A stretch of DNA of 64,000 bases from Deinococcus taeanensis (GCF_020229735.1 NZ_CP083455.1:585001-649000); one strand, 5' to 3'. Counted from the stretch's first letter, positions 16,409-28,216 are shown. Translations and numbers: made by a program. Notes: generated by a model from the letters alone, not told the origin.

Positions 16409-18151
16409 ATGAACAACAAGACCCTCAGCGCCGTGGCCCTCGCCACGCTGGCCCTGACCCTGGCCGCCTGCAACAAACAGGGTGGGAAAGGTGCCAGCAG
16501 CACCCTCGTCATTCAGCAGTCCGCGGATATTCCCACCCTCGACCCCGGCACCACGTACGACACCTCCAGCGGCCAGATCGTGGAGAACATCTACGAGACG
16601 CTGCTCGGCTACCAGGGCAACGACATCGAGAAACTCGTTCCCGTGCTTGCCACCGAATGGAAGGAAAGCAGCGGCGGCAAGGCATACCGCTTCACGCTGC
16701 GTGACGGCGTGAAATTCCACTCCGGCAACACCATGAGCTGCGCCGACGCGGAGTACACCTTCCGCCGCAACCTCGTGACGAACACCGGCGACAGCGGCAA
16801 CTGGTTCCTGTCCGAGAGCCTGCTGGGCACCGCCAGCAACGCCAGCGACGACAAGAGCATCACCTGGGCGAAGATCAGCAGCGCCGTGCGCTGCGACGGC
16901 GACACCCTGGTCTTCACGCTGCCGGGCGTGGACCCCGCGTTCCTGTCCAAACTGGCCTACACCGGCCAGGGCATCGTGGACAGCGCCCACGCCAAGAAAA
17001 TTGGCGAGTGGGACGGCACCGAAGCCACCTGGAAGGACTGGGTCGGCAAGGACATCATGGGCAGCCAGCTGTCGCAGAAGCCCAGCGGCACCGGCGCGTA
17101 CAAACTGGTCAGCCGCGAGGCGAACGCCATGACCCTCACCGCCTTTGAAGGGTACTGGGGTGAGGACAAGCCTAAGATTCAGAATGTGATCCTGCAGAAG
17201 GTCCCGGAGCAGGCCGCCCGCATCCAGGCGTTCCTGAAGGGCGACGCGGACTTCATTGAGGAAGGCGGCCGCTCGATCATCAGCACGCAGCTGAAGGACA
17301 AGCCTGGCGTGGCCGTCCTGGACGACCTGCCCAACACCTCCGCGTCCGGCATTGCCATGAACCAGAACATCGCCGAGGGCGGCGCGCTCGGCAGCGGCAA
17401 GCTCGACGGGCAGGGCATTCCCGCCAACTTCTTCAGTGACGCCGACGTGCGCCGCGGCTTCGTGGCGGCCTTCGACGTGCCCACGTACATCGAGCAGGTT
17501 CAGGAAGGCAAGGGCCAGGCCCGCAACTTCCTGTTGCCCGACTCGTTTCCCGGCTACGACACGAACCTGGAAGCGGCGCAGTTCGACCCGGAGGTCGCCA
17601 AGGCTGCGTTCCAGCGCGCGTGGGGCGGCGAGGTCTGGGAGAACGGCTTCACCGTCAACATCTCCTACCGCGCTGGCGCGCAGGCCCAGCAGACCGCCAT
17701 GGAACTGCTGAAGAAGAACATCGAATCCCTGAACCCGAAGTTCAAGGTGAACATCGTCGCCAAGGAATGGAGTGAGCTGATCAAGGCAGAGAACACCCCG
17801 AAAGAAGCCATGATCGTTTCCGGCTGGGCGCCGGATTACGCCGACCCAGACAACTTCGTGTCCACCTTCTACTCCTCGACCGGGTACTACCAGCCGCGCA
17901 TCAACGGCAAGGATGAGCAGATCGACACCTGGATCAAGCAGGCGCGCAGCACCACCAGCACAGAGCGCCGCAACGAACTGTACGCCCAGGTCGCCAAACG
18001 CGCGCTGGAGCAGGCGTACTACATCATCCTGCCCTCCAGCCCCACGGTGTTCACGTACCGTGACGACATCGAGGGCGTGAGCGAAGAGGCCTTCAACCCG
18101 ATGATGTCCTTCACGGCCGGGACCTTCTGGAAGAACCTCAGCAAGAAGTAA
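16409..18151 (+). CDS. ABC transporter substrate-binding protein, peptide/nickel family (SBP_bac_5)
   Basis: A 580-residue lipoprotein that captures peptides or similar ligands for an ABC importer. The signal ends at the lipobox 'LAAC'. Family motifs include '[17 protein letters not shown]', '[20 protein letters not shown]', '[14 protein letters not shown]' (the family signature) and '[13 protein letters not shown]'. AAGGAG lies just before the ATG at 16409. No permease or ATPase genes are adjacent, so the partner transporter is encoded elsewhere. The ligand cannot be told from sequence. A strong terminator follows. Confidence 0.93.
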   Translation: MNNKTLSAVALATLALTLAACNKQGGKGASSTLVIQQSADIPTLDPGTTYDTSSGQIVENIYETLLGYQGNDIEKLVPVLATEWKESSGGKAYRFTLRDGVKFHSGNTMSCADAEYTFRRNLVTNTGDSGNWFLSESLLGTASNASDDKSITWAKISSAVRCDGDTLVFTLPGVDPAFLSKLAYTGQGIVDSAHAKKIGEWDGTEATWKDWVGKDIMGSQLSQKPSGTGAYKLVSREANAMTLTAFEGYWGEDKPKIQNVILQKVPEQAARIQAFLKGDADFIEEGGRSIISTQLKDKPGVAVLDDLPNTSASGIAMNQNIAEGGALGSGKLDGQGIPANFFSDADVRRGFVAAFDVPTYIEQVQEGKGQARNFLLPDSFPGYDTNLEAAQFDPEVAKAAFQRAWGGEVWENGFTVNISYRAGAQAQQTAMELLKKNIESLNPKFKVNIVAKEWSELIKAENTPKEAMIVSGWAPDYADPDNFVSTFYSSTGYYQPRINGKDEQIDTWIKQARSTTSTERRNELYAQVAKRALEQAYYIILPSSPTVFTYRDDIEGVSEEAFNPMMSFTAGTFWKNLSKK

Positions 18152-18170
18152 CCGTCCGCCTGCTTCACTC

Positions 18171-18196
18171 CCGCCCCGGCCGTGCGGCCGGGGCGG
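18171..18196 (+). terminator. Intrinsic terminator after the binding-protein gene
   Basis: An 11-bp perfect GC stem (CCGCCCCGGCC / GGCCGGGGCGG) with loop GTGC, followed by TCTGCTGTT. Confidence 0.8.
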
Positions 18197-18214
18197 TCTG
18201 CTGTTGAGGCGGGC

Positions 18215-18220
18215 TATCCT
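18215..18220 (+). promoter_or_regulatory. -10 box for leaderless response-regulator gene
   Basis: TATCCT ends 6 nt before the ATG at 18227. Confidence 0.7.
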
Positions 18221-18226
18221 GCACCC

Positions 18227-18913
18227 ATGCTTGACGCCGAAACCATCGCCGCCGGAACCGCGCGCCCCATCACGCTGCTGCTCGTGGACGACCACCCGGT
18301 CGTGCGCAAGGGCACCCGTGAACTGCTGGAAAGCGAAACGGACCTGCGCGTGGTGGGCGAGGCCAGCAGCGGCGAGGAAGCGATCCTGCGGGCACGGGAA
18401 CTCACGCCGGACGTCATCCTGATGGACGTCAGCATGCCCGGCATGAACGGCATTGACGCCACGCGCGCCATCAAGGCCGAGCGGCCCGGCGTAGGCGTGC
18501 TGGTCCTCACCAGCTACGACGATGACGCGTACGTGTTCGCGCTGCTGGAAGCCGGCGCCGCCGGCTACCTGCTGAAAAACGCCAGTGAGGACGACCTGCT
18601 CGGCGCCGTGCGCGCCGTGGCCGCCGGGGAAAGTGCCCTGCACCCCAGCGTGGCCCGCAAGGTCCTGGAGCGCTTCAGCACCCACACGACGCCCACGCCC
18701 CCTGAAGACGACCTGAGTCCCCGGGAACTGGAAGTGCTGCGCGTCGCCGCCACCGGACGCACCAACAAGGAGATCGCCCGGGATCTCGACATCAGCCCCC
18801 GCACGGTGCAGGTGCACCTGGCGAACATCTTCAGCAAACTGGGTGTCGGCAGCCGCACGGAAGCGGTGCTGTACGGCATCAAGCGCGGCTGGATCGACCC
18901 GAAGAACCTGTAA
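18227..18913 (+). CDS. NarL/LuxR-type response regulator
   Basis: A 228-residue two-component transcription factor. The receiver domain (residues ~18-135) has the acidic pocket 'VDDHP', the phospho-acceptor Asp in '[13 protein letters not shown]', the switch Thr/Ser in 'VLVLTSYDD' and the conserved Lys in 'GYLLKNAS'. The C-terminal LuxR helix-turn-helix reads '[22 protein letters not shown]' then '[18 protein letters not shown]'. The sensor kinase gene starts 16 nt after its stop, so the pair forms an operon. Target genes are unknown. Confidence 0.95.
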   Translation: MLDAETIAAGTARPITLLLVDDHPVVRKGTRELLESETDLRVVGEASSGEEAILRARELTPDVILMDVSMPGMNGIDATRAIKAERPGVGVLVLTSYDDDAYVFALLEAGAAGYLLKNASEDDLLGAVRAVAAGESALHPSVARKVLERFSTHTTPTPPEDDLSPRELEVLRVAATGRTNKEIARDLDISPRTVQVHLANIFSKLGVGSRTEAVLYGIKRGWIDPKNL

Positions 18914-18929
18914 CCGCTCAGGCCTGACC

Positions 18930-21830
18930 GTGACCCCCCAGGTGCCCGCGCTTCTCCCGCCGTTCCCGCCTGCGCTGTCGCAGGCAGGCAACGTTGCGCA
19001 GTTCGCGCGGGCGCTCGCCGAGTACGCCTGCCAGACGCTGCGCGCGCACGGCGTGCGGGTCTGGGTGGTGCAGGACGCGCAGCTGAGCCCCGCCGCGGAG
19101 GAAGGCCGCGGGCTGGCCCTCAGTGACGGCACGCTGGCGCACGAGGCGCTCACGGTGGGGACGCTGCTCGAAGACGGCATGCTGGCCGCCCTGCCCTTCG
19201 GGTGCGGGGTTCTGGAAGCCGTGGGCGCCGCGCCCGAGGGGCTGCGCGCCCTGGCCGGCGCGGCGCCCCTGCTGACCCTGGCGGTTGAGGGCGTGCAGGC
19301 CAGGGAAGCCCGGCGGGGGCACGGCCGCATCGCGGAAACCGTGGAAGGCCTTGTGCGGCGCCTGGGCGGCAGCCTGGACCTGCCGGAGGTGCTGACCGTC
19401 ACCGCGCAGAGTGCGGCCCTGGCCCTGGGGTTCCGGCGGGCGTTCGTGGCGCTGTTCAGCGAACTGCGCGAGGGCGGCGCCCGCACCGGTGAGGTGTTCA
19501 CGTACGGGTTCACCGAGGAGTTCAAGGGTGGCATCGGGGTGGGCCCCGTCACGTTCGAGGCGCTGGTGCGCCGCGGGGAGGCCATCCGCTTCGAGCGGGG
19601 CCGGGACGCGCAGTCCCCTCTGGCACGCGGCCTCGCGGAACTCGACCCGGCCGCGGCGGTCATCGCGCCCCTCTCCGCGCGTGGGCAGGCGCTCGGGCTG
19701 CTTTACGTGGACACGCAGCAGGCCGGCGCCTCGGCCAGTGAGGACGACGCGCGGCTGGTGCTGGCCCTGGCCGAGCAGGCCTCACTCGCCATCGACAACG
19801 CCCGGCTGTACGGCATCGAAACCCGCAAACGGGAGGCGGCCGAGGCGCTGCGCGAGGCGGGCGCGGCGCTGGCGGGCAGCCTGCACCTGAGCGATACGCT
19901 GGCGCGCGTGCTCGAACGCGCCGTCAGCCTCTTTCACGCTGACGCCGCCGCCGTGTACGAACGGCAGCCGGACGGCCGGACCGTGAACATCCGCTCCGCG
20001 GTGGGCCTGCCCAGCGAATACATGCTGCGCGTGCGCGCCAAGGTGGGGCTGGGTGTCACCGGGCGCGCCATTGCGAACTGCGAACCCGTCGCGGCGCGGG
20101 ATCTCACCACCGAGCATTACGGCGGCAGCAGCCGCTACACCCGGCAGCTGCTGGCCGGGGGCCGCTACCCGTACCGGGGCGTGATCAGTCTGCCGCTCGT
20201 CACGCGCGCGGGCGTGTTCGGGGCGCTCACCCTGTATTGGGAAGCGCCGCTGCCGCTGGACGCCGATGACCTGGCGCTCGCGGCCGTGTTCGCCTCCCAG
20301 GCGGGGCTCGCCATTGAGAACGCCCGCCTGTACGAGGAGGAACTGCGCCGTGAGAACGAGGCGGGCCTGCTGCTGAACGTCGCCCGCGTGCTGGGCGACG
20401 ACCAGGGTGACGCCGCGCTGGCCGACGCGGCCCGGCTGGTCACGCACGCCATGAACGCCGCGCGCGGCCTGATCGCGCTGACCGACGATGCCGGCAGTTT
20501 CACGCGCTGCGCCACGTACAACCTGCACGTCCCGGACCCCGCTGACCTGAGCGCCCTGGCCGCGCAGCTGGGCCGCGGCCCGCGCGCCCTGACGCGCCGC
20601 TACACCCTGCCGACGGCCGGGTCCGGGCTGATCGTGCCGCTGCGGCCAGACTCCGGAACGCGCGCCGAGGCGCCCCTGCTGGGCCTGCTGTACCTGGATG
20701 ACCCCAGCACCGACGCGCCCGGCGAGCACCTGCTGGCCCTGGCGCGCAGCGTGGCCGACCAGATCACCCAGACCCTCACGCGCGAGCGGCTGCTGGCGGC
20801 ACTGGAACGGCAGGAGGCCCGCTACCGGCAGCTGGCCGAGGGCGCGCACGACCTGATCATCAGCACCGATGCGGACGGCGTGATCACCTACGCCAACCCG
20901 GCGGCCGGAACACTGCTCGAACCCCTGACCGGACCGCTGCCAGGCGCGAACCTGCTGGAACTGCCCACCCGGGAGACCCGCGCGGCCCTGCGCGGCGCAT
21001 GGAGTGCCGCGCGGCGCGCTTCCCGCGGCAGCCGCGCCGAGATCCAGATCGGCCCGTACCGCCTGGAACTCCGCGTGGGGGTCGTGGACGGCGGGCGCAG
21101 CGTCCTCACCGTGGGGCGCGACCTTTCGGAACTGCAGACGCTGGCTGACGAGATCGCGCGCCGCGGGCAGGCGCTGGAAGCCGCCACGAGCCGCACCGTG
21201 GAAATGCGGTCGTTCCTGACGCTGTTCACGCAGGCGCAGGAGGAGGAACGCCGGCGCATCAGCCGCGAACTGCACGACGACACCGCCCAGGTCCTGACCG
21301 CCACCACCCGCCGCGTGGCGCGGCTCGCGCGGGACCTGAACGGCGAGCAGAAAACGCGCGCCGACGACATCCTGGGGGACCTGAACGCCGCGATCGACGG
21401 CGTGCGCCGCTTCGCGCGCAACCTGCGCCCCAGCGTGCTCGACGACCTGGGCCTCCTGCCCGCCCTGGAGTGGCTGGCCACGCAGGCCGCCACGCCCACC
21501 CGCCTGGAGGTCAGCGGCGCCGAACGCCGCCTGGACTCCGCCACCGAACTCACGCTCTTCCGCCTGGCGCAGGAGGCCCTGAACAACGTGGACAAGCACG
21601 CCGGCGCGCACTCCGCGGCAATTCGCGTGGCGTTCCAGGCGGGGCACGTGCAGGTGGCCGTCACCGACGACGGGCGGGGGTTCACGCCGGATCAGGCGCA
21701 GGCGCGCGCGCAGGCCGGGCACCTGGGCTTGACCGGCCTGCGCGAGCGCGTGGCCCTCACGGGCGGCACGCTGGACGTCCACAGCCACCCCGGGGAGGGC
21801 ACCACCCTGACGTTCACGATTCCCGGCTGA
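18930..21830 (+). CDS. Multi-GAF/PAS sensor histidine kinase (HisKA_3)
   Basis: A 966-residue kinase partnered with the preceding NarL-type regulator. GAF-like domains occupy about residues 130-300, 315-480 and 490-640, a PAS-like domain follows ('[20 protein letters not shown]'), and the C-terminus holds HisKA_3 with the phospho-acceptor His in '[19 protein letters not shown]' and an HATPase_c domain ('ALNNVDKHA', 'VTDDGRGF', 'GLTGLRERV'). No membrane segments are seen, so it is a cytosolic sensor, possibly of small ligands, light or redox state. I chose GTG 18930 because the alternative start at 18843 would overlap the regulator gene by 71 nt. Confidence 0.9.
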   Translation: MTPQVPALLPPFPPALSQAGNVAQFARALAEYACQTLRAHGVRVWVVQDAQLSPAAEEGRGLALSDGTLAHEALTVGTLLEDGMLAALPFGCGVLEAVGAAPEGLRALAGAAPLLTLAVEGVQAREARRGHGRIAETVEGLVRRLGGSLDLPEVLTVTAQSAALALGFRRAFVALFSELREGGARTGEVFTYGFTEEFKGGIGVGPVTFEALVRRGEAIRFERGRDAQSPLARGLAELDPAAAVIAPLSARGQALGLLYVDTQQAGASASEDDARLVLALAEQASLAIDNARLYGIETRKREAAEALREAGAALAGSLHLSDTLARVLERAVSLFHADAAAVYERQPDGRTVNIRSAVGLPSEYMLRVRAKVGLGVTGRAIANCEPVAARDLTTEHYGGSSRYTRQLLAGGRYPYRGVISLPLVTRAGVFGALTLYWEAPLPLDADDLALAAVFASQAGLAIENARLYEEELRRENEAGLLLNVARVLGDDQGDAALADAARLVTHAMNAARGLIALTDDAGSFTRCATYNLHVPDPADLSALAAQLGRGPRALTRRYTLPTAGSGLIVPLRPDSGTRAEAPLLGLLYLDDPSTDAPGEHLLALARSVADQITQTLTRERLLAALERQEARYRQLAEGAHDLIISTDADGVITYANPAAGTLLEPLTGPLPGANLLELPTRETRAALRGAWSAARRASRGSRAEIQIGPYRLELRVGVVDGGRSVLTVGRDLSELQTLADEIARRGQALEAATSRTVEMRSFLTLFTQAQEEERRRISRELHDDTAQVLTATTRRVARLARDLNGEQKTRADDILGDLNAAIDGVRRFARNLRPSVLDDLGLLPALEWLATQAATPTRLEVSGAERRLDSATELTLFRLAQEALNNVDKHAGAHSAAIRVAFQAGHVQVAVTDDGRGFTPDQAQARAQAGHLGLTGLRERVALTGGTLDVHSHPGEGTTLTFTIPG

Positions 21831-21845
21831 CGCGGGCGCCCCCCG

Positions 21846-22397
21846 TCAGGACCGGGGGCGGCGCGGGCCGATCAGGGTCTCGATGGCGTCGGCGAGGTGC
21901 TCGGCCGTGATGTGCTCATCGCCCCGCTCGACGCGCAGTTCGTACGCGCGGCGCAGCACGTCCGCGTCCCGGAACCCCTCCGGCGTCTGGAACTTGTAGC
22001 AGGCGAGTTCAACCTTCATGCCGTTCGGATCCCGGAAGTAGATGGAGTCCATGAACCCCCGGTCGCGTTCAAGCACCTCAATGCCGCGGGCGCGCAGCCG
22101 CGCCGGCGCCTGCTGGAAGGTGGCGCGCGACACGTTGAACGCCAGGTGCTCCGCCGTTCCCGGCTCCCGAGGTGCGGGCCGGCCCGCGTCCTGGCGCCCC
22201 TCGTCCGTGAAGACCGTCAGCAGGCGGCCGTCGCCCGGATCAAAGTACAGGTGATTTTCCGCCGGGTTGCCCAGGTTCGGTTGCTCGAACACGAACGGCA
22301 TGCCCAGCACGCCCTCCCAGAAGTCGAGGGCACTCTGACGTGTGGACCCCACGATGGTGATGTGATGAACGCCCTGCACCTGAATCCGGTGTGCCAT
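21846..22397 (-). CDS. VOC family (glyoxalase/dioxygenase-like) protein
   Basis: A 183-residue protein with the vicinal-oxygen-chelate fold. It starts 'MAHRIQVQGVHHITIVGS', where the second His of 'HH' is a usual metal ligand. 'DFWEGVLGMPFV', 'HLYFDPGDG' and 'IYFRDPNGMKVELA' complete the two paired modules; the Glu in the last motif is the other typical ligand. It resembles ring-cleaving dioxygenase-like VOC proteins, but the substrate is unknown. The start at 22397 has TACGCT 6 nt upstream, which decides it over the longer frame. Confidence 0.88.
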   Translation of the reverse strand: MAHRIQVQGVHHITIVGSTRQSALDFWEGVLGMPFVFEQPNLGNPAENHLYFDPGDGRLLTVFTDEGRQDAGRPAPREPGTAEHLAFNVSRATFQQAPARLRARGIEVLERDRGFMDSIYFRDPNGMKVELACYKFQTPEGFRDADVLRRAYELRVERGDEHITAEHLADAIETLIGPRRPRS

Positions 22398-22403
22398 GCC
22401 GCG

Positions 22404-22409
22404 AGCGTA
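22404..22409 (-). promoter_or_regulatory. -10 box for leaderless VOC gene
   Basis: TACGCT on the minus strand ends 6 nt before the ATG at 22397. Confidence 0.65.
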
Positions 22410-22426
22410 AACCGAAACGGGCGGCG

Positions 22427-23449
22427 TCAACCGTAACGGGCCAGGAACTCCTCCCGGGGCAGCCACGCCATCTTCGGTGTGTCCTGACTGGGCGAGCGGG
22501 TGGTGCCGTACGCCACGCGCAGCAGCCGGAACCCCAGGCCGTACAGGCGCGCCCGGGCAGGCGGCAGGTCCAGCAGGGTGAACCCCGCCTGTTCCAGCGG
22601 ACCGTGAAACAACGTCACCGCGAACACCGCCTGGGCGCCCAGCAGTTCCGGGCGCTGCTGCAGCGCGGCGCCCACGTCCCGGAGGCTGCGCAGGTACGCC
22701 CGGTACGCCCCCAGCGCGCCGCGCGACGCCAGGCCCACGATGCGCGGCGAGTGCAGGTGCAGCTCCGCCGTGGGCGTTCCCGGCGGCAGGGGCAGCGGCG
22801 CCGGCGCGTGATCCAGCGGCGCCACACGCATAACCGCGTCCGCCCGCTGCGCCAGGTCAATCACCCGGTGCTGCCGTGCAAAGCGATCCTCCACCAGCCG
22901 GGTGTAGCCGCGCAGCAGCAGGTCCCGGCCCGTTCCGGGGCGCAGGTCCGGCACGTCCCGCACCGGCACCGGGCGGTACCCCAGGCGCTTGAGGTCGGCG
23001 AGGCGCCCGGCCAGTTGCTCGGGCGGGACCTGCAGCAGGGCACCCGGCGCAGCTGCGGGCGGTGCCACCGGCAGGGCGTGCAGGCCGCGCCGGCCCAGGG
23101 CGCGCAGTCCGGTCAGGTGCTCCGGGGTGCTCCAGGTGCGGACGGGCTGCCCGGCACTGACCTCCAGGGCGGCCACGCCGTCCGGGCGGCCGTGACCCCC
23201 CACCTCGTGCTCCGGGTGGGCGCGCAGCAGCGGCCCGCACGTGGAGGCCAGGGTGGGGGAGAGCAGCAGCGTGGCCCGCACGCCCGCCCCCGCGAGGGTT
23301 TCGAGCACCGCGCTCAGGGTGGCCGCGTCCCGTACGGGAATGCTCAGGCCCACGCGGGGATCGCCGGGGTGACCGCCCTGCCACGCGCCCCACGCGCCTG
23401 CGTGCAGGGCGGCCCGGGTCACTGCGGCGGATATGGAGGCGCTGAGCAT
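22427..23449 (-). CDS. Degenerate polysaccharide deacetylase-like protein
   Basis: A 340-residue protein. Residues ~30-220 look like a NodB-type barrel ('VGLSIPVRDAATLSAVLETLAGAGVRATLLLSP', 'HEVGGHGRPDG', 'LKRLGYRPVPV') but the metal-binding Asp-Asp motif and the HxxxH site of active deacetylases are not visible. Residues ~220-340 form a separate domain containing 'ELHLHSPRIVGLASRG' and 'LFHGPLEQAGFTLLDLP' that I do not recognise with confidence. The neighbouring glycosyltransferases and an apparently active deacetylase suggest envelope polysaccharide work. TACAGT lies 7 nt before the ATG. Confidence 0.65.
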   Translation of the reverse strand: MLSASISAAVTRAALHAGAWGAWQGGHPGDPRVGLSIPVRDAATLSAVLETLAGAGVRATLLLSPTLASTCGPLLRAHPEHEVGGHGRPDGVAALEVSAGQPVRTWSTPEHLTGLRALGRRGLHALPVAPPAAAPGALLQVPPEQLAGRLADLKRLGYRPVPVRDVPDLRPGTGRDLLLRGYTRLVEDRFARQHRVIDLAQRADAVMRVAPLDHAPAPLPLPPGTPTAELHLHSPRIVGLASRGALGAYRAYLRSLRDVGAALQQRPELLGAQAVFAVTLFHGPLEQAGFTLLDLPPARARLYGLGFRLLRVAYGTTRSPSQDTPKMAWLPREEFLARYG

Positions 23450-23456
23450 GGCTCTG

Positions 23457-23462
23457 ACTGTA
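23457..23462 (-). promoter_or_regulatory. -10 box for leaderless deacetylase-like gene
   Basis: TACAGT on the minus strand ends 7 nt before the ATG at 23449. Confidence 0.65.
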
Positions 23463-23554
23463 GCGCCGTTACCCCCGCATGCCCCACAAGCATGAGGCCC
23501 GGACGTGAGCTGGGCGGCGTGTCAGGCTGGCGTTCTGACCCTACTCTCATGTCT

Positions 23555-23646
<92 letters not shown>

Positions 23647-23650
<4 letters not shown>

Positions 23651-24828
23651 AGCCGCTGCGCATCGGGCTGTTCACGGACACGTTCCTGCCCGATCAGAAC
23701 GGCATCGTCACCAGCGTCGGGCTCCTGAGCGATGAGCTGCGCGCCCAGGGGCACCACGTGGACGTCGTGGCCCCGGACTTCCCGGAGCACGTGGATACCC
23801 GCGCGGACGTCGTGCGGGTCGAGAGTGTCCGTTACATGTTCCTGCCCACGTACCGCCTCGCGTGGCCCACCCGCAAGGACTTCACGCAGAAATACGACGT
23901 GGTGCACACGCACACGCCCCTGACACTGGGCATGGCCGGCGCCCGACTGGCCCGCAAGTGGAACGTACCGCACGTCGCCACGTACCACACGCACATCGAG
24001 GCGTACACTCACTACGTGCCCGGCATGACGACCCTGCAGCGCCACACCGGCGTCGTCACCCGCGCCATGCGCCTGCTGTACGGCCGCGCGGACGCCGTGA
24101 TCACCCCCACCGCCGGCATGATGGACGTGCTGCGCGCCATGCGCGTCAACCACCCGGTCGTGATTCCCACCAGCATCGACCCGCGTGTCCTGAAGGCCGC
24201 GCCGCCCGTCGGGAACCCCTGGCCGGCCGGGAAACGCCGGGTGCTCAGTGTGGGCCGGCTCGCCCGCGAGAAACGCTTCGATCACGTGCTTGACACCCTG
24301 CCCGGCCTGCCTGACGCCCACCTCGTGATTCTGGGCGAGGGGCCCGAACGCGACCACCTGGAAGCGCACGCGCAGCGCATCGGGGTGGCCGACCGCGTCA
24401 CGTTCCTGGGCGTGCGCCCCTGGACGGAGATCGGCGCGTACTACCGCCTGGCGGAACTGTTCCTGTTCGCCAGCGACACCGAAACGCAGGGGCTCGTGCT
24501 GCAGGAGGCGCAGCTGATGGGCGTGCCCGTCGTGGCTGTCGGCGCGCGCGGCACCCTCAGCGGCGTCGCCCACGAACGCAGCGGCTACCTCGTCAACCCC
24601 GCCGACGTGAACGCCCTGACCCACCACGCCCGGCAGGTCCTGGCCGACCCCGCTCTGTGGGCGCGTCTTTCCGCCGGTGCCCGCACCTTCGGCGCGAGCA
24701 CCACCCCTGCGGGCGTGGCCCAGCAGGTTCTCGACGTGTACAGCCACGCGCTGGGCATGCCCCGCGAGATCGCGTTTCCTGCCGACGCTAGCAGTCTTCC
24801 TCGAAGTACCCTCGCGTATGACCAGTGA
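23647..24828 (+). CDS. Glycosyltransferase family 4 (GT-B) protein
   Basis: A 393-residue cytosolic or membrane-associated enzyme transferring a sugar from a nucleotide donor to a lipid or polysaccharide. The N-terminal domain shows '[19 protein letters not shown]' and '[11 protein letters not shown]'; the C-terminal domain '[17 protein letters not shown]', 'LGEGPERD' and the donor-binding '[24 protein letters not shown]' with its EX7E-type Glu. It is close to mannosyl/glucosyl-diacylglycerol-type transferases. The 3' end overlaps the converging GT2 gene by 41 nt. Confidence 0.93.
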
Positions 24829-25462
24829 TGTTGCGCAGATGCTGCCACAAAAACGGCACTGCGCCCCGCTCCAGGCGGCGGGCACTGGTCTCCACCAGCG
24901 CGCCGCGCACGTAGGCGACCTCACCCACCCGCGCGAGCTGCTCGCCCAGCAGCACGTCCTCGTACGCCTCCACATCCGGGTACCCGCCCACGAGCAGCGC
25001 CGCCTGACGCGAGAAGGCCATGTTCGCGCCCGCCAGGTTCGGCCGGCCGGTCAGCCGCGCGCCGTGCAGGAACGCGCTGTACGCTCCGCCCGACAGCACC
25101 GACCAGTGCCGCGCCACCCCGGTAAAGCGCATGGGCCCGTACAGGGCCACGCGGCCCGGCGTGCCCCCCGAAAGGGCCTCCAGCCACCCGGGCACCGGAA
25201 GCGAATCCGCGTCCGTGGTCGCCACCCAGTCCGTGCGGGCGGCCTCCAGGCCCAGCTGGCGCGTGCGCGCCACCCCGGGCTCCAGGCAATTCAGAACGCG
25301 TGCACCCCACGCCTGAGCGATACTCACCGTGTGATCACGGCTGCCATTGTCCACCACAATCACTTCCGCCGGGCGCTCCGTCTGCAGCTCAAGTGCCCGC
25401 AGGGTCAGGGGCAGGTACTTCGCCTCGTTGCGGGCCGGAATGACAACTGTGAACGCGGGCAC
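24788..25462 (-). CDS. Glycosyltransferase family 2 protein
   Basis: A 224-residue GT-A enzyme: '[21 protein letters not shown]' at the N-terminus, '[13 protein letters not shown]', the metal/nucleotide-binding 'ATTDADSLP' and a later '[10 protein letters not shown]' with the probable catalytic acidic residue. There are no membrane helices. It may act with the neighbouring GT4 enzyme on a surface glycolipid. The GTG start at 25462 is supported by TAGGTT 6 nt upstream. Confidence 0.9.
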   Translation of the reverse strand: MPAFTVVIPARNEAKYLPLTLRALELQTERPAEVIVVDNGSRDHTVSIAQAWGARVLNCLEPGVARTRQLGLEAARTDWVATTDADSLPVPGWLEALSGGTPGRVALYGPMRFTGVARHWSVLSGGAYSAFLHGARLTGRPNLAGANMAFSRQAALLVGGYPDVEAYEDVLLGEQLARVGEVAYVRGALVETSARRLERGAVPFLWQHLRNITGHTRGYFEEDC

Positions 25463-25468
25463 CGTATC

Positions 25469-25474
25469 AACCTA
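25469..25474 (-). promoter_or_regulatory. -10 box for leaderless GT2 gene
   Basis: TAGGTT on the minus strand ends 6 nt before the GTG at 25462. Confidence 0.55.
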
Positions 25475-25512
25475 GCAGGAGTCCCGTCCCGCCCGCATCA
25501 GGAGTGCGCCAC

Positions 25513-26724
25513 TTGACCCTCCGCGCGCGCCTGCCCATGCAGCCCGGCACCCTGCGGGTGGTGATGATCGCCCTGCTGTCCCTGGCGGCGGCGGAATTCG
25601 TGCGCAGCGGCCTGTACCTCTCCTACCTGGGGCAGAGCGGCGCCGTGCAGGCCCAGCTGCGCCTCCCGGACGCCGCCGTGGGCCTCGCCTGGGCCACGCA
25701 CATTGCCGCCGATACGCTCATGCGTGGCCCCGCAGGGCTGCTCATCGCCCGGCAGGGCCTGCGCACCGCCATGATTGCCGGCGCCACCCTGAGCCTGATC
25801 AGCGTGAGCCTGCTGCCCCTCGCGCACGGACCCGTGCCGCTGCTCCTGATTGCGGCGCTGCACGGCGTGGGGTTCAGCGTCGCGTGGCCGGGCGCCATGA
25901 ACCTCACGGCCGACGTCACGCGCAGCGACGCCCAGGGCCGCACCCTCACCGCCGTGGGCATGCTCGTGACCCCCATGATCGGCCTGGGGTACTTCGTGTT
26001 TGGCTCCCTGCGGAGCGCGCCCCTGCAGACCACGTACCTGATCACCCTGGGGATGCTCGGCCTTTCACTGCTGGCCGCCGTGCTGCTGCCTGCCCGCGCC
26101 GTGCGCGGCCCGGCGCGCACCCCCCTGACCCGCGAGGGCCTGCGCCGCACCCTGCGCCGCGTGCGGCCGCTGCTGCCCGCCGCGCTGATGCAGACCGTCA
26201 CCCTGTCGCTGTTCGGGCAGGTGCTGTACAAACTCGCCGACGCCCTGAAATTCCCGTACTGGCAGCTGATCAGTGTCCTGATCGTCGGGGGCGCCGTTGC
26301 CTTCGCGTGCCTGCCCATCATTGGCCGCATGGCCGACCGGGGCCGCGCGGTATTCACCCTCACCGCCGGGTACGCCCTGATCGCCGCAGGTATGGCCGGA
26401 CTCGCCCTGGTGCCCCCCCTGTGGGCCATGTACCCGCTGGCGGCCGTGGTGGGCGTGGGTTTCGCCGGGGTGCAGCCCGGCTGGGCGGCCCTGGTCACCC
26501 GCACGCTGCCCGCCGCGGAACGCCCCACCGCCTGGGGTGCGCTGATGACCATGGAGAACACCGGCACCGCCGTGGGTCCCCTGCTGGGCGCCCTGGCGTT
26601 CACGCACCTGGGCGCCGGCGGTCCCTTCGCGCTGGGCGCCACGCTCGCCCTGATCACCACCACCTTCTATCTGCTGACCCGGCACGTCTTCGCGGCCGGG
26701 CAGCAGCCGGAGGCGGCCTCCTGA
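25513..26724 (+). CDS. MFS transporter
   Basis: A membrane transporter of about 403 residues with roughly twelve hydrophobic segments. The first half carries '[26 protein letters not shown]', matching the MFS motif-A region, and the second half '[23 protein letters not shown]'. The substrate cannot be predicted. The start is uncertain: TTG 25513 has GGAG 8 nt upstream, GTG 25504 overlaps that site, and ATG 25537 would also keep all helices. The deacetylase gene overlaps its stop codon, suggesting joint expression. Confidence 0.85.
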   Translation: MTLRARLPMQPGTLRVVMIALLSLAAAEFVRSGLYLSYLGQSGAVQAQLRLPDAAVGLAWATHIAADTLMRGPAGLLIARQGLRTAMIAGATLSLISVSLLPLAHGPVPLLLIAALHGVGFSVAWPGAMNLTADVTRSDAQGRTLTAVGMLVTPMIGLGYFVFGSLRSAPLQTTYLITLGMLGLSLLAAVLLPARAVRGPARTPLTREGLRRTLRRVRPLLPAALMQTVTLSLFGQVLYKLADALKFPYWQLISVLIVGGAVAFACLPIIGRMADRGRAVFTLTAGYALIAAGMAGLALVPPLWAMYPLAAVVGVGFAGVQPGWAALVTRTLPAAERPTAWGALMTMENTGTAVGPLLGALAFTHLGAGGPFALGATLALITTTFYLLTRHVFAAGQQPEAAS

Positions 26725-27431
26725 ACCGCACGCTGCGGCGCCTGCTGCCCGCCCTGCTGCTGGCCCCCCTGCTGGCGGAACTGCTGGGCCGCGCCGCCGG
26801 GTGGGGCGCCCTGGGTGGCGGAGACCCCGACGGGCGGCGCGTGGCGCTCACCTTCGACGACGGCCCCAGCGCCCGCACATCAGAACTCCTCGCCGTTCTG
26901 GCCCGGCACGAGGCGCGCGCCACGTTCTTCGTGACCGCCCCCGCCTGCGCCGCGCACCCGGACGCCCTGCGTGCCCTGGAACACGCCGGGCACCGCCTGG
27001 AGGCGCACGGCCGCTGGCACCGTCACGCGCTGCTGCTGCTTCCCTGGCAGGAATGGGCGCAGGTTCGCTGGCACCCCCGCCCCGCGCAGCCGGGGCCGCT
27101 GCTGTACCGCCCGCCCTACGGCGGGCACAGTCCCCTGACCCGAGTGCTCGCGCGCCTCGCCGGCCGTCAGGTGGCCCTCTGGGACACCGAAGGACGCGAC
27201 TGGACTGACGCCGACGCCACCACGCTGGCGGACTGGACGCTGGCGCGCGCGCGGCCGGGCAGCATCATCCTGCTGCATGACGGTCCGGCCGTCACGACTG
27301 ACCTGCTGGAGCAGCTGCTCGCCGGTCTGCGGGCCCGCGGTCTGCACGCCGCGCCGCTGCATGAACTGCCGCCCCGGCGCATCACGCTCGCCCGAGGCCT
27401 GCGTCGTCTGCGCAGCAGTTACGGCGCCTGA
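26721..27431 (+). CDS. Polysaccharide deacetylase (NodB) with apparent CTG start
   Basis: A 236-residue secreted or membrane-anchored deacetylase. An N-terminal hydrophobic segment ('[15 protein letters not shown]') precedes the NodB domain with 'LTFDDGPS' (catalytic and metal Asp), 'HGRWH' (HxxxH metal ligands), 'RPPYG' and 'LLHDGP' (catalytic His). Unlike the gene at 22427-23449, the active site looks complete. No ATG, GTG or TTG exists in frame near the anchor; CTG 26721 has GGAGG 7 nt upstream and overlaps the TGA of the transporter gene (CTGA), so CTG is the best start. Confidence 0.85.
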   Translation: MNRTLRRLLPALLLAPLLAELLGRAAGWGALGGGDPDGRRVALTFDDGPSARTSELLAVLARHEARATFFVTAPACAAHPDALRALEHAGHRLEAHGRWHRHALLLLPWQEWAQVRWHPRPAQPGPLLYRPPYGGHSPLTRVLARLAGRQVALWDTEGRDWTDADATTLADWTLARARPGSIILLHDGPAVTTDLLEQLLAGLRARGLHAAPLHELPPRRITLARGLRRLRSSYGA

Positions 27432-27463
27432 ACCGCCAGGGCGTCACGGCGCGCTCGGCCACG

Positions 27464-27501
27464 CACAAGGCCACGTCTCCATGAGGAAACGTGGACTTGT
27501 G
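27464..27501. terminator. Bidirectional hairpin terminator
   Basis: CACAAG-G-CCACGT pairs with ACGTGG-A-CTTGTG around a 12-nt loop, one mismatch, between the converging deacetylase and recR genes. Confidence 0.7.
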
Positions 27502-27513
27502 TGGGGGTGAAGG

Positions 27514-28119
<606 letters not shown>

Positions 28120-28216
28120 GAACACCTCGTCAGGTCAGGGCCAGCTGCGGCCGGCACAGAAGGGGTCGCCACACCCCGGTGGGCGCGGGTGTGTGGCCGG
28201 AAGGTCCGCTGGCGAT

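Noticed and set aside
16397..19663. Minus-strand open frame of 1088 codons across the binding-protein and sensor-kinase genes
   Set aside because: It is the antisense shadow of two well-supported plus-strand genes and has no domain of its own.
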